The translations under genes were made by a program, and so were the position numbers. A model generated the notes under the pieces. The model made no database searches, was not told where the DNA came from, and saw nothing but the letters and a program-made list of their open reading frames with translations. A DNA stretch of 64,000 nt from Azadirachta indica (lineage: Eukaryota > Streptophyta > Magnoliopsida > Sapindales > Meliaceae), in contig CM040449.1 in assembly GCA_022749755.1 (NCBI GenBank), forward strand, positions 4,545,157-4,609,156, read 5' to 3'. Shown piece after piece: positions 35,313-47,126 of this stretch (position 1 is the first letter of the stretch; the number at the start of each line of letters is the position of its first letter).

Positions 35313-36239
35313 TAATCTCATTTGATCTTTAATAATTAACTCATTTTTCATAGTTTTTTTGAATAAAGACTATATAATCTACCATTATTTTAGGTTTTAC
35401 TGTAATAATAATCACAAAACAAGAATGCAAGATTTTAATGTTTTAACAAAATGATTTAGCATAAAATAACTTGAGTGAAGTACAAATGCGAAGAATATGA
35501 TTAAAAGAAAAATTACAATCATTAATAATGAATTTGACAAACCTTGCAAGAAATCGTAGATGGAATTGCAGTTAATGAAGGGTTATTACTGATGCAAATT
35601 ACAATTGGAGACGACCGGGCAACAATCAAGCAGAGAAACTCTAAGTTGGCGATTAAGTATTAGAAGAATAAGGAGTTGTAGAATGAATATGTTTTTCCTT
35701 TTTAAAGGCAAAGAAAATGAACCAAACAGAAAAAATGAATGAAGAGTGAAGAAGGAAAGTGTAATTTTTTTTTTCTTAAAAACCAAAACGACATCGTTTT
35801 GACTTGCAAAATAAAAAAATAAAAAAAAATCTAGTTCGATCCAAGTTTTTTAGAGTAAAATCGAAATCAGACCGAAATTTTCAGGTTTTTATATTTAAGC
35901 ACCAAATCTGGACCGAATTATATTAAAAGCCGGATCGAACTCACCAGTTCTGAGTCCAGTCTGATTCAATTCGGGTTTTGTGCCCACTCCTATAACAAAC
36001 CTATCTCAATTTCAAATATCAATCATTGCTAAATTAAACCTGATGATTTTAAACACCAATTGCTACTTATTAAATTACAAAAACTAGCGAGCATGCATTT
36101 GCCAGTAACTTGCCACCCTCTATTTTTCACAATAATCTCAATTTTTTTTTAATTTTTTTAAGTTCTCACTTTTGTCATTAGGTGCAAATGAAACATACAT
36201 GCCTGTGATTAACTCAATTATAATTCTACCATTTTAAAA

Positions 36240-36752
36240 ATTATATATATATATATATATAGGAAGGATTAGAGGTAAATTTTTTGTACTTTTTTTTAAC
36301 ATCAAGTATTAACTTTTCGATCTAATAGTGGAGCGCCGATAAAGCCTTAGGGTCCTGACCTCTGAGCCTTATAAATTTTTAAAATTTTTTATTATGATAT
36401 TTATATTTTAGATCCACTTTTTAAGATTATAAATAACTTAACTCTTACACTTTAGAAAACTATTTATTTATGCCCCTTCATATATCAATTATTTTTAAAA
36501 TATTAACAATTAACTTTATTTTTTAAACATTTTGATTTTTCAATATTCAATTTTGGCTCTGTCCCTATTTGCATATAAGCACATTCAACGATTGATATTC
36601 AGCATGACCATATAATTAATATGTAATTAATGCGTATAGTCAGATTAAATTTCAACCCGTTATATGTACTTAAATCGAAAGGTAAAAAAATAATGTAAAA
36701 AAAGTGTAGAAAAAGAGGTCCCTAATCCATCCTCATATATATATATATAAAC
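36240..36752. mobile_element. foldback element flanked by (TA)n on both sides
   Basis: The left arm starts AGGAAGGATTAGAGG (36261). The right arm on the opposite strand starts GAGGATGGATTAGGG (36734 downward). Similarity continues through T-rich sequence to a shared TTTCGAT(C/T)TAA block. (AT)n tracts abut both ends (36242-36260 and 36735-36749), as in MITEs that target TA microsatellites. No coding capacity. Confidence 0.5.
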
Positions 36753-36760
36753 TATTTAAA

Positions 36761-37180
36761 TGTCTATTTGGTTTGATTTTGTCGTTACCCCAAAAAGTTT
36801 TTTTCATGAGAAAATCCATTTTTCAAATTTTTTTATGTTATTTGGTTGAGACAGGAGAAGAGTTTTTGAGAATTAAAAAAGTTATTTTTCTTTCTTTTGG
36901 AAGAAGCCTTTAAACTTTTAAAAATAGAATTTCTCCAATTTTTCTAAAAGATAGAACTGTGTAAAACACTTTTATTTTATTTTAAAAATTTTATTCTATT
37001 TTTTAAAAATAGAACATTAAAAATTTATTTATTAAATTAATTACTTAAATTTTTTAAAAAATTATTTGTAATAATCAAACGATTAATAAATTTTTATTAA
37101 AATTTCTACCTACAAAATCTCTATGGATAAAAAATTTGCTCCAAAAAACTTTACATAAAAAATTATACCAAATAAAGCCT
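36761..37180. mobile_element. candidate MITE with imperfect inverted ends
   Basis: The left end reads GTCTATTTGGTTTGATTTTG, and the right end on the opposite strand reads AGGCTTTATTTGGTATAATT. Both are followed within ~35 bp by AAAGTTTTTT. No clear target duplication and no coding capacity; weak support. Confidence 0.3.
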
Positions 37181-38611
37181 AAGTATAACCAACCATATAA
37201 CTTAGACGATCTTTAGTTTAAATGAATCCTTATAAAATCCAGGACAATTTATTCTACAAAATAATGCTTTTCAAGATGACGGTAGGGCAGCCCTCTCTCG
37301 AGTCAAAAATATGCACGTTATATTCTGTTCTCATTTTTTCTTTTTTTCTTAAATTTAGGTATAGATATAGAGTTAGATCGATATGAACTTAACCCAATAA
37401 TTAAAATCAGCTTAAAAAGCATAAAATTCATGTCATAAAAAGGCAAAATAATTCAATTACTGTTTGATATGATACGATAACTACAAGGATATATAGAGTT
37501 GCAATTAAAAATGGAACGAAAGCATCCATATGAATAATTGATTTCATAATATAATATTTTTTTAAAAAAATTAAGAATATAATAATTAGAATAAAGTTAT
37601 TGTGAGCAGTAATTTTTTTAATATGGACTTTTCTAGATTCTACTAAATATTATTTGCAAAGAAACACACCATAGAAAATTTGATAAAAGTTTGATTAAGG
37701 GACGAAAATAAAATTAAGTCAAATATTTTGGATTAAATCAATAAATTCAAGAGATATTAGAAATGTTTGTGATTGATACGTAAAATAATCTTATTTAAGT
37801 GATATTGTTAAAGTTTAAAAGAGCATAGATATCCTAACTTTTCACAAAATAGAGCAGTGAGAATATTAATATTTTGTAGTCCCTAAAATTATATAAATAA
37901 TAGATCCAAGCGTAGTTTTTATAACTTTAACAATTTAGTCCAATTATCCACAATTGGTATTTGACTAAAATGTTAAAATTGAAAAAACAATGTCTTGATA
38001 TAATATTTTGATAAAATTCAGAAAAAAATTATTATTATCCAAATTAAAATGTTGACAATGAATTAAGGCAAATTCACCTGCTAAAATACTCTTATCTTTC
38101 TTCTTTATTAATAATAATGTAGACTTTTAGTATGTAATAATCAAAATAATTTGAAATATATTTACATTTCATTTTTATATTTATATTTTAAAAAATTATA
38201 TTAGATTTATTATATTTTCTAAAAACTATCAAGTGCATCATTAATATAAACAAAAATATATACATATTATATTTATTATAAATAAAAACATATAAATTTT
38301 TTAATCAAAATTAAATAAGAATATAAATTTTATCCAATTATCAAGTCTATTAGAACATGGCATTAAATTTAGTTTACACATTTTAATTATTTATTATTCA
38401 TGTCTTCTCTAGATCTTTTCATTTATTTTCTTTCTCATTATTCAATTTTAATATTTTAATTTTTGATATCTCGTAGATGGTAGAGATTAAATTATTAAAA
38501 ATACGATATTATGTTATAATTTATTATTTTACCAAAATTTTGGAATGAAAATAAAAATATCTCATCTAATCAATTTCGTCAATAAAGATATTCTTAAAAG
38601 AAAGCATGTAA

Positions 38612-38911
38612 GTCAAATACCCATGTTTTAATTGTTATAATTATTTTTAAACAAAATATTTTACCTTAAAACTTGAAGAGATTGTTTATCTATTGCGTTA
38701 AGAGTTAGGGGTATATACCACAACTCAAAAACTAAGGAGATATATATTATTTTTTCAAAAGTCAAATACCCATGTTTTAATTGTTGTAATTATTTTTAAA
38801 CATAAATTTTTAAACTTCTTAAAGGTTGAGGAGATTATCTATCTATTACATTAGTATTTAGAGTATATAACATAACTCAAGAATTGAGAAGATATATATT
38901 GTTTTTCAAAA
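38612..38911. repeat. two-copy ~150-bp tandem duplication
   Basis: Copy 1 starts at 38612 and copy 2 at 38761, both with GTCAAATACCCATG. They share ACTCAA..CT.AGGAGATATATATT-like ends, and a third start (GTCACATG) appears at 38912. Non-coding. Confidence 0.8.
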
Positions 38912-39479
38912 GTCACATGTTATGTAGTAATATTTTTTTAATTTTAAATATTAATATTACATTTAAAGTTATACTGGTAATGACTCTAATAGTTCAACCC
39001 ACTTAAGAAATTTATAAAAGAATAACAACATTCAAGTCTGTCATCTGCTATATTTTCATTAGGTATATATTTTATGGGATGGTTTATTTGACTTATTAAA
39101 CTGAAATATAAATTTTTAATTATTGAATCTATGCAATTCAATGATAGATAAGAGTAATTGTGTTTGCAGCATTAGATGCTATTATAAAATTGAACCCTAG
39201 AAATAACATTTCAATTATGTAGATAGAGGTCACAGATTCTAACAGTTGGCTAGGGACTAAAATCAGCAAAATTTATTTTTTTATGTATAAAAATGTAAAA
39301 TAATATGGAGACCATATGTTATTGTCCCAAAAAAAAAAAAAAAAAAAAAAGAAAAAGAAAAAAACATTGTCTGCATTGTAAAGATACAAATTGACGAACG
39401 GATACGAATTTATTTATATACGTATCTCCAGGGCCTCACGCAAATCGATACGTCTTCGCATTAAATGAATGATTAAAAG

Positions 39480-39485
39480 CACGTG
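39480..39485. promoter_or_regulatory. G-box CACGTG upstream of AOS
   Basis: A palindromic CACGTG lies ~810 bp upstream of the AOS start. G-boxes bind MYC2-type bHLH factors in jasmonate-responsive promoters. The motif is seen; its use here is inferred. Confidence 0.35.
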
Positions 39486-39702
39486 GTACTTTCTGTTGAA
39501 CCTATGCAAACGCTAAAAAGAAAAAAGAGAAAAAGGATATTAAGAATCGCGGTACGTATAAAAAAATTTAAACAATCGCTGCGATAAGCCGATGAGCATC
39601 TTGGAAATGCCAGCCGCTTCTGCAGAGAGGTACCCCAACTGACAACTGTATATTGTAATTAACGTACATGTGTTGCCTTGAATGGAGTTGAAAATGATGA
39701 AT

Positions 39703-39714
39703 TTGACTTTTGAC
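39703..39714 (+). promoter_or_regulatory. paired W-boxes upstream of AOS
   Basis: Two TTGAC cores at 39703-39707 and 39710-39714, spaced two bases apart, lie ~580 bp upstream of the AOS ATG. Clustered W-boxes bind WRKY factors, which often control wound and defence genes. Function is inferred. Confidence 0.35.
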
Positions 39715-40162
39715 CCCAATAGTCCAATTCTAAGATCTACATCTAATACCGTAGATAATTCAACTCCGTCCTTCATTTCTCTGATGACCAAAAATAGCAA
39801 TTTCATAATAGAGCAAAATAAAATTGGTGATCTGTTAGGCCCACGCACTCACGCCGTTCAATTTGTCTTTCAGATTCAGAGGACGTTACCGTCCAAGCCC
39901 ACCGCCATTCCAATAGTACAGTGATTTTATAGCCGCATTGCGGAAAGATGTCAGCATCCCAACACATGCACCAAAAAAAAAAAAAAAAAAAAAAACGAAG
40001 TGAGAAGAGTTAGTGGGGGTCGGAAACGCATAGAAAATATTCAAGGAAATGAAAGCACGCCTTCCACGACTCTACAAAAAGGGCAAAAAAAAAAAAAAAA
40101 AAAAAAGAAAAAACTCGAAACGTTTTTCTTTAGCGTAACAGTCAGAACCCACCCCCTTCCAC

Positions 40163-40170
40163 TATAAATA
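40163..40170 (+). promoter_or_regulatory. TATA box of AOS
   Basis: TATAAATA sits 129 bp before the AOS ATG, after a C-rich stretch, and predicts a leader of ~95 bases. That leader would include the (CTTT)n tract at ~40237-40256. Confidence 0.6.
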
Positions 40171-40291
40171 TAAAGTTTGTACACCTCGTCATTTCACTTG
40201 AATTGAATATCAGCACAAAAAAGCTTTTTCATCCTTCTTTCTTTCTTTCTTTCTTTACTTGTTGCACTTATTATTATTTATTGTGACCGAA

Positions 40292-41905
40292 ATGGCATCC
40301 AGTTCTCTATCCTTTTCTCCTCTCCCACCAAAATTCCGGTCTCCAAGAAAATCGACTTCATTCTCATCTTCATCTTCATCCTCATCCTTGTTAAAGCCAT
40401 CCACGCGTCGATTTTCAATTCGCCCGATCACCGCCTCTATCTCGGAGAAACCATCAGTTCCCGTCCCACCATCGACCACGGTTCCACCCTCCGAACTAAC
40501 TACAAAACCGATCCGCAAAATCCCCGGAAGCTATGGTCTTCCTTTTGTCGGTCCAATCAAAGACCGCCATGACTTCTTCTATAACCTCGGTAGAGACGAG
40601 TTTTTCAAGTCAAAAATCCAAAAGTACGGGTCAACTGTGTTTCGTGCAAACATGCCGCCTGGCCCTTTCATTTCTTCTAACCCAAACGTGATCGTTTTAC
40701 TCGACGGCGAGAGCTTTCCTGTTCTCTTCGATGTTTCAAAAGTAGAAAAGAAAGACCTTTTCACCGGTACTTACATGCCTTCTACCGAACTCACTGGAGG
40801 TTACAGAGTTTTATCGTATCTTGACCCGTCCGAGCCCAATCACGCCAAACTCAAGCAACTTTTGTTCTTTCTTTTGAAGAATCGACGGGACAAAGTGATC
40901 CCCGAGTTTCACTCGACCTATACTCGGACATTTGAGACTCTTGAAAGCGAGTTAGCCTCCAAAGGCAAAGCCGATTTCGGTGGAGCCAACGACCAAGCAG
41001 CGTTTAACTTCTTGGCTCGAGCGTGGTACGATAAAAATCCAGCCGACACTAAACTCGGGTCGGATGCCCCGGGGATGATTGCCAAATGGATTCTGTTTCA
41101 ACTGGGTCCAATACTCACTCTTGGTCTACCAAGAGTCATAGAAGATCCCTTGCTCCACACGTATCCTCTCCCTCCAGCACTCGTGAAAAAAGATTACGAG
41201 AGGCTCTACCAATTCTTCAAAGAGTCATCCGGTTTCGTGCTCGACGAGGCCGAGAATTTGGGCATTTCGCGAGAGGAAGCGTGCCACAACCTTTTATTTG
41301 CCACGTGCTTTAATTCATATGGAGGTATGAAAATCTTCTTTCCCACCATATTGAAGTGTATCGGTCGTGCAGGAGGGAAACTCCACACTCAGCTCGCAGA
41401 AGAGATCAGATCGGTGATCAGATCCAACGGTGGAAGAGTGACGATGGCAGGGATGGAACAGATGCCGTTGATGAAGTCCGTGGTATACGAAGCTTTCCGT
41501 ATCGAACCACCCGTACCATTTCAGTATGGCAAAGCTAAAAAGGATTTGATCATATCGAGCCACGACGCGTGGTTTGAGGTCAAGGAAGGAGAGATGCTAT
41601 TCGGATTCCAACCATTCGCAACAAAAGATCCAAAAATTTTCGAGAGAGCGGAGGAGTTCGTGCCGGATCGGTTTGTTGGGGAAGGCGAGGAGTTGCTGAA
41701 GCACGTGCTCTGGTCCAATGGGCCGGAGACAGAGAATCCAACACTTGACAATAAACAATGTGCGGGCAAAAATTTCGTTGTGTTGGTGTCGAGGCTTTTA
41801 GTAGTTGAATTGTTTCTACGATACGATTCATTCGAGATTGAGGTGGGAACGTCGGCATTAGGGTCTTCTTTGACTGTAACCTCGTTGAAAAGAGCAAGCT
41901 TCTGA
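40292..41905 (+). CDS. AOS: allene oxide synthase (CYP74A), plastidial
   Basis: An intronless 537-residue CYP74A. Allene oxide synthase dehydrates 13-hydroperoxy-linolenic acid to the allene oxide, the committed step of jasmonate synthesis, in plastids. Residues 1-~65 are Ser/Pro/Arg-rich (MASSSLSFSPLPPKF..) with a serine run, typical of a transit peptide. The P450 body starts at KIPGSYGLPFVGPIKDRHDF. CYP74 hallmarks are visible: FNSYGGMKIFFP replaces the usual oxygen-binding Thr motif in the I helix, ExxR appears as YEAFRIEPPVPFQYGKA, and the haem loop is NKQCAGKNF with Cys490, 47 residues from the end as in Arabidopsis AOS. The ATG at 40292 is preceded by an upstream TTG in frame, which is rejected. 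A TATA box lies at 40163. Wound and jasmonate control is likely, from family knowledge and nearby G-box and W-box motifs. Confidence 0.97.
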   Translation: MASSSLSFSPLPPKFRSPRKSTSFSSSSSSSSLLKPSTRRFSIRPITASISEKPSVPVPPSTTVPPSELTTKPIRKIPGSYGLPFVGPIKDRHDFFYNLGRDEFFKSKIQKYGSTVFRANMPPGPFISSNPNVIVLLDGESFPVLFDVSKVEKKDLFTGTYMPSTELTGGYRVLSYLDPSEPNHAKLKQLLFFLLKNRRDKVIPEFHSTYTRTFETLESELASKGKADFGGANDQAAFNFLARAWYDKNPADTKLGSDAPGMIAKWILFQLGPILTLGLPRVIEDPLLHTYPLPPALVKKDYERLYQFFKESSGFVLDEAENLGISREEACHNLLFATCFNSYGGMKIFFPTILKCIGRAGGKLHTQLAEEIRSVIRSNGGRVTMAGMEQMPLMKSVVYEAFRIEPPVPFQYGKAKKDLIISSHDAWFEVKEGEMLFGFQPFATKDPKIFERAEEFVPDRFVGEGEELLKHVLWSNGPETENPTLDNKQCAGKNFVVLVSRLLVVELFLRYDSFEIEVGTSALGSSLTVTSLKRASF

Positions 41906-44900
41906 GAAGAAAGCATGTAATTTTTCAGGGCGTGTAATTTGGGAAAATAAAATGTTAAAAATGTTTAAATGTTTAAATTGGGAGTGGAGCGAGTGGGCGT
42001 TGAGGTAACAGTACTTGTGGGGGAGTGGGGAGTACTACTTAGTAGGTAGGTATTAGTAGTGGAGCTTTTTCAGGGATGTACGATGATGGACCAGTGTGGA
42101 TATGGATATTTGTTATTTCTGATGCATCCTTTTTGTTTTGGTTATTTCTAAACACCCTTACAAAATTAAGGATGTAATTTTCAGGCTCGGTTATAGTCGA
42201 AGGTGACCCTCCTCCTTACACAAATAATTAATTAAAATGTCATGCACTTTGTGAATGTGGAAGGTGGATCCCCCACCTCCCCCCCCCCCCTCCAATGTCT
42301 GCCATGTGATGATCCCACCAATTGTTAAATTTACCTATATATATATATATATATAAAGAGACTGGTCTTTTGGTTTTACTCTAATAATAAGAAAATAATT
42401 AAAATTTAATTTGTACTCAAACGTTGTGTCACTGGTCTCATCTGATCTCATGTAATGCAACATGGAGGAAGCGGTTCTTTGACCCCGTCGTAGCTATTTG
42501 AACTGGGTTACGACATTTAGGCGGTTGGACTTATAATCGTTGACATTTAATAGAAAATTAATTTCACACCTCGTGCCTCGCGATGTGCAGCCGCCTAGCG
42601 TGAGAAATGAAAATTCCATACTCGTACAAATCTTCAATCACTTTGACGTAGCCGCGTATGGCCGGCTGAATTCATTTTTCTTGTTTTGGAGGGGGCCCAA
42701 TGAATAACTCAGATTTTGCATACTGTTAAAGGTATTATTCCAGTTACGACCGAAACTTTAAGGAAATCTTAGGACTAATAATCCACTTTTGCGCCTTTTG
42801 CGTGATTGAATATTTGCTTAAACAATCACAATTCAAAACAATAAAAAAAAATAATAAAAAAATTATTTATTGATTAATGAATGAATGAAGAACAAATAAA
42901 CAATACCAAACGGTGACAAGAACTTTATTCATAGTCATATTTAATTTACCTAATAATTTGGGCACAAATCGTCTTTATTGATTAATAGTTAAAGATCGAT
43001 CAAATATTCTTCGTGCAATGTGGAAAGCAAGAAATGGGACTTTGCATCATTGCGTGTTTCCAACTATTCAAAGTATAATATTCTTTCCTCTTACCGACCG
43101 AGCTCAAGTGCAAAATAATGCTGGTTTTGTTTTCTCAATGTCACATCTGGCTATTCTCAACTCTCTCGGGGTAAAGCCTAGGTAGCAATTGTAAAGCTCC
43201 AAAGATTACTCGGCTCCTTTGTCAAATACAATCCGAGACTTTCGGTGGCTACTGAAGTCTTTCGGGTAAACAGACAACTTCTTAATTTCTTAAAGAGTTA
43301 TTGTGGTACCTTTAAGTACCAGAAATAGTATTTTTTGCTTAGCTTTATGCTATACTGTATGCAACACATGTGGCTTCTTCTTCAGGTTTGGTCTCAGTTC
43401 TAAATAGAGAGTGACTCAACTTCAACTTTATCGAGCATTCTAAATCCCTCTTTCCGTCCGCCGTGGCTTCATCGCTTTTTGTGGTCACTTTGTCGTTGTA
43501 GTATAGAATTTATGCGGATTCAGTTTTCACATATTTTCAGAAAAGGGAATAGCCAACATCGGAGTTTCCCTTTCCTTCCCTTCTTGGTGGAGCAACCCTC
43601 CATTGTATCTCCAATCTTTTCTTACTCAATGTAGAATGAGTTTTCCATATCCACCATTTTTATTAATATTCTTCTTCTTTTCAAACGTTTTATGGGGTCT
43701 ACTGAGTCTTTTCTTTTAACTTTCTTTCTTTGTTAAACTATTAATTTATTTGACCTTTTGATTTTATATATATATATATATATATATCACCACACATTTT
43801 AAATATTTTGTCGTGTTCAGTACTAACAACATAACATCTCAATTATGAGACTATTAAAATGTATATAGTTCCACAATAATTTCATTCTTTCATTTTAAAT
43901 TCAATAATTGAATGTAGACAAGAAGTCTTTTTGTTTTCTTTTTCTTGTTTGTAATAAGATCATGTTTTGGGCTATAATACTTTAAGAGATTGGACGTTAC
44001 ATGAAATCGACAAGATTGTTTTTTAATTAGCGGTCTGTAGTTATGCACAAAAGACTCCAAAACTCTGTTTACATGCCTCTGATTAATTATTAATTCAAAT
44101 GCTTGTGTACATATGCAGGGAAACTCTTCTTAGCCTTATGTTTTATCTCTTAATTAATTAAAAATTAAATAATTATTAAGTTGCAAATTGCAACTTGCAA
44201 CGCCTTATTTTAATTTATTTTTGTGTAGCTTGTGCGTCATTGTTATGACATGACACGTCATGTTGTTTTTGTATCTACGGAAATGCACATCAACCTTTAG
44301 GAAAAGGTAAATTATTATAAATGTGCCGTACAGAAAATAAAAAATTTACTCCAATAAGCAATCCTGTTTAATTATATGAGTAATACTTTTCTCATGAAGT
44401 AACTTTTTAACTTTCTACTTTAATTTAAATCTCAAAAGGTTAAGTGCAAACAATGCTACAACTTATTTAGCTTGAAAAAGGATACCAACTATTCATCTAG
44501 GAATTCAAATCACCGAAATTTAGCACTCTAGTCATTTTGCTATTTTTAAAGTCAACAATATCTGATTCATAAAAAAAATTATTATAAGATTTTCGAGGTT
44601 CAAGATTAATGGACTTAAGCCATAATTACGTGTTGTGCTATTGTATTAACCAGTAAAATGTATGGTAATTACAAATTTTTGTTGGGAACCATTGATCTAA
44701 GAATTCAAATCACCAAAATTTAATTAGTACTTTGGTAATTTTACCCTTTTTAAAAGTTTACAATATGTGATTCTTAGAAAAAATAATTATAAGGTTTTCA
44801 TGGTTCAAGTTTAATGGGCTTTAGACCAAAATTATGTGTTTTGCTGTAATTGTATTAATTAGTAAAATGTACAGTAATTACGGAATTTTATTGGGATCAC

Positions 44901-45114
44901 TCTGTTTTATATTTATATGTACTTTTAATAATTACATATTGCAGTATTATAATTTTAAAGTAAAATAAAATAAAGACACTTTAATCTCAAACATTTTTCA
45001 AACTTGAAATTAGAAAGCTAGGCGAGAGATGTACGTAAAAGTACGTTACAAAACTGGTATATACTAGGTTGGTAAACAGAAACAAGATGAGATTAGTAAG
45101 GTAGCACCTTGCAT
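41906..45114. other. intergenic between AOS and the WAKL gene
   Basis: The AOS 3' flank is followed by AT-rich DNA with (AT)n tracts at ~42,336-42,354 and ~43,766-43,788 and a C-run at ~42,282-42,291. A 200-bp tandem duplication occupies 44,491-44,895. No supported gene. Confidence 0.45.
44491..44895. repeat. two-copy ~200-bp tandem duplication
   Basis: Copy 1 (44491-44690) and copy 2 (44691-44895) begin ATTCATCTAGGAATTCAAAT and ATTGATCTAAGAATTCAAAT. Similarity runs through the whole unit to GTAAAATGTA..GTAATTAC. Non-coding and diverged. Confidence 0.85.
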
Positions 45115-47088
45115 TCATTGTATTACGTTACTCAACAAACTATTTGACGAAGGTGAGCTATGTTCACTTAACCATGGATCTTGTACTGATACCGGAGAAT
45201 TATCTTTCATTCTTTCCATCGAGTCCACACTAGTACTACTCCCAGTTTGCACCTCAAATAAACCTCTACTCTCTGATCCAGCCTTTTGAACAGACGCGCC
45301 TAGTGGCATTTCTCTTACATTATTAGACGAAGAAGAGCAATAAAATATCTCTGATGAAGCTGTACAATTGATATCTTCAGAAGCATCAACTCTACTTGTC
45401 CTCATTTGCTCCAATTCAGCTGCCACCTCTATCATTGAAGGCCTCATGTCTCTGTGGAATGCAAGACATCTAAATGCCAACTCTGCTACCTTGTGTACTG
45501 AGGAAACAGTCCAAGCATCGCTATGAGACTGTAGAAATGGATCTATAATCTCATCTAAACGCCCCTTGCTAATCCTGTCTGAAGCAAGAGCAGCCAAATT
45601 CACTTCATTTGGAGGCCTAGAAAAGTCCACCACTTTCAATGCTGTTATGATTTCTACAAGAACTACTCCGAAACTATATACATCACTTTTGTCTGACAAA
45701 TGAAAATTCTGATGGTACTGTGGATCAAGATATCCTGGAGTGCCTTGTGGCGCAGTTGAGATGTGGGATATTTCTGTCCTTCCAAGTCTGGAAAGACCAA
45801 AATCTGCAACCTTGGACTTAAAGTTGTAATCCAACAGTATGTTGCTAGACTTAATGTCTCTGTGATATATTGGAGGGTTTATGGCAGAGTGGAGATGAGC
45901 TATGGCTTGTGCAGTTTCCGTAGCAATAGTGAGTCGAATTGTCCAGGAGAGCCCATCGCCTCTTTCTCTTTGCAAATGCTGGCACAATGTTCCATTGGGC
46001 ATGAATTCATATACAAGAACCTGTTCACCATTTTCTATGGAGCAACCTAAGAGGCGAACTAAATTCGGGTGGCTCACGGATGATATGAGCTTGATCTCAT
46101 TTATAACTTGCTCAATGCTGTCAGTGTCACTATGTTTGATTCTTTTGATTGCAACCCATAATTCATTGTGGAGCTTTCCTGCATAAACTGTACCAAAGGC
46201 CCCAGTTCCAAGTCTTTGTTTGTCCGAGAACCCACATGTGGCTTTCTCAATTTCTTTGTAAGGATAGATGGGAATGCTGATTCCTTTGGTCTGTGCCAGG
46301 CAGCGTTTTGTGCTTCTAACGGCCTTGGAATTGGAACGCCTTCGCTTCACACAGCATGCTATACACAGACTGATCATTAAACAAGCTCCGGCAGTGGTAC
46401 CTGAGAGAAGAACACCATATCTTAGAATGCCAATTTAGCATGTGAAGATTTATGGCCATTGTCCGTTGACATACTAGTTACAGTTTTAGGGCTAGATTAC
46501 CTCCGATTAGAATAGCAAGTCTAGATTTTCCTCCGCATTGGCCGGAGATAAACTTTCCAGGGTTGCAATCTGAAGATTCTGTTTAATTATACAACAAATC
46601 AAAATCACTGTAAAGAAATCTTCACCGTACACTTGCACAATTACAACCACGTCATGAGATGGTAAATTTAACTATATATATAAATTTATTCAACTATTTT
46701 ATTATTCCTGTTGAAGAATGCATAATGAAGATATCTACGTGGATTCGAAATCGACAAAACCCACCTAACCAAAATCCAGTAAATCTTGCAAGAGAAATTC
46801 CTATCTCGGATTCTATTCCAAGGGTTTGAGTAAACGGAACAACTGTATATGAAACTGATGAATAACTCATCATTATCTATCTCTCCCTTCATTAAAGCGA
46901 CCTGGGTTAACGTATACGTGTCAATTGATTTGAACCCTTTCAGAAATACAAACTTCTAACGCGCATTGTCATGGCTTAAGGTCCCCGTGAATGTGATTTA
47001 TTAGGTAAAACTACATATTTTCTTTTTTTCCCCTTTCTTATGAATGTTAATAGGCATGCTGGGGCCAATCGTTTAGGATGATTTGACT

Positions 47089-47126
<38 letters not shown>

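Larger units (their letters stand above)
32519..35992 (-). mobile_element. degenerate hAT-like DNA transposon with BED zinc-finger remnant
   Basis: Left terminus TAAGAGTGGACA (32519-32530). The right terminus, read on the minus strand, is TAGGAGTGGGCA (35981-35992). They match at 10 of 12 positions and fit the TAGGGGTGGGCA-type ends of plant hAT elements. The flanking 8-mers, CAACAAAT (32511-32518) and TAACAAAC (35993-36000), match at 6 of 8, as a decayed target duplication would. A BED-type zinc finger is encoded at 33806-33940 on the minus strand. No hAT transposase core or dimerisation region was found, so this is an internally deleted, inactive copy. It contains 58-bp repeats near the left end and a hairpin minisatellite near the right. 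Confidence 0.65.
35993..39999. other. gene-free, AT-rich repeat region
   Basis: Very AT-rich sequence with decayed mobile elements (listed separately), a 149-bp tandem duplication at 38612-38911 and poly(A) runs at 39329-39350 and 39973-39995. No supported gene on either strand. Confidence 0.5.

Noticed and set aside
41521..41916. 131-codon ORF antisense to AOS (and a 105-codon one beside it)
   Set aside because: They mirror the conserved AOS coding strand and show no family resemblance.
45763..46186. ORFs of 94-95 codons antisense to the WAKL kinase
   Set aside because: Shadows of the kinase-domain coding strand.
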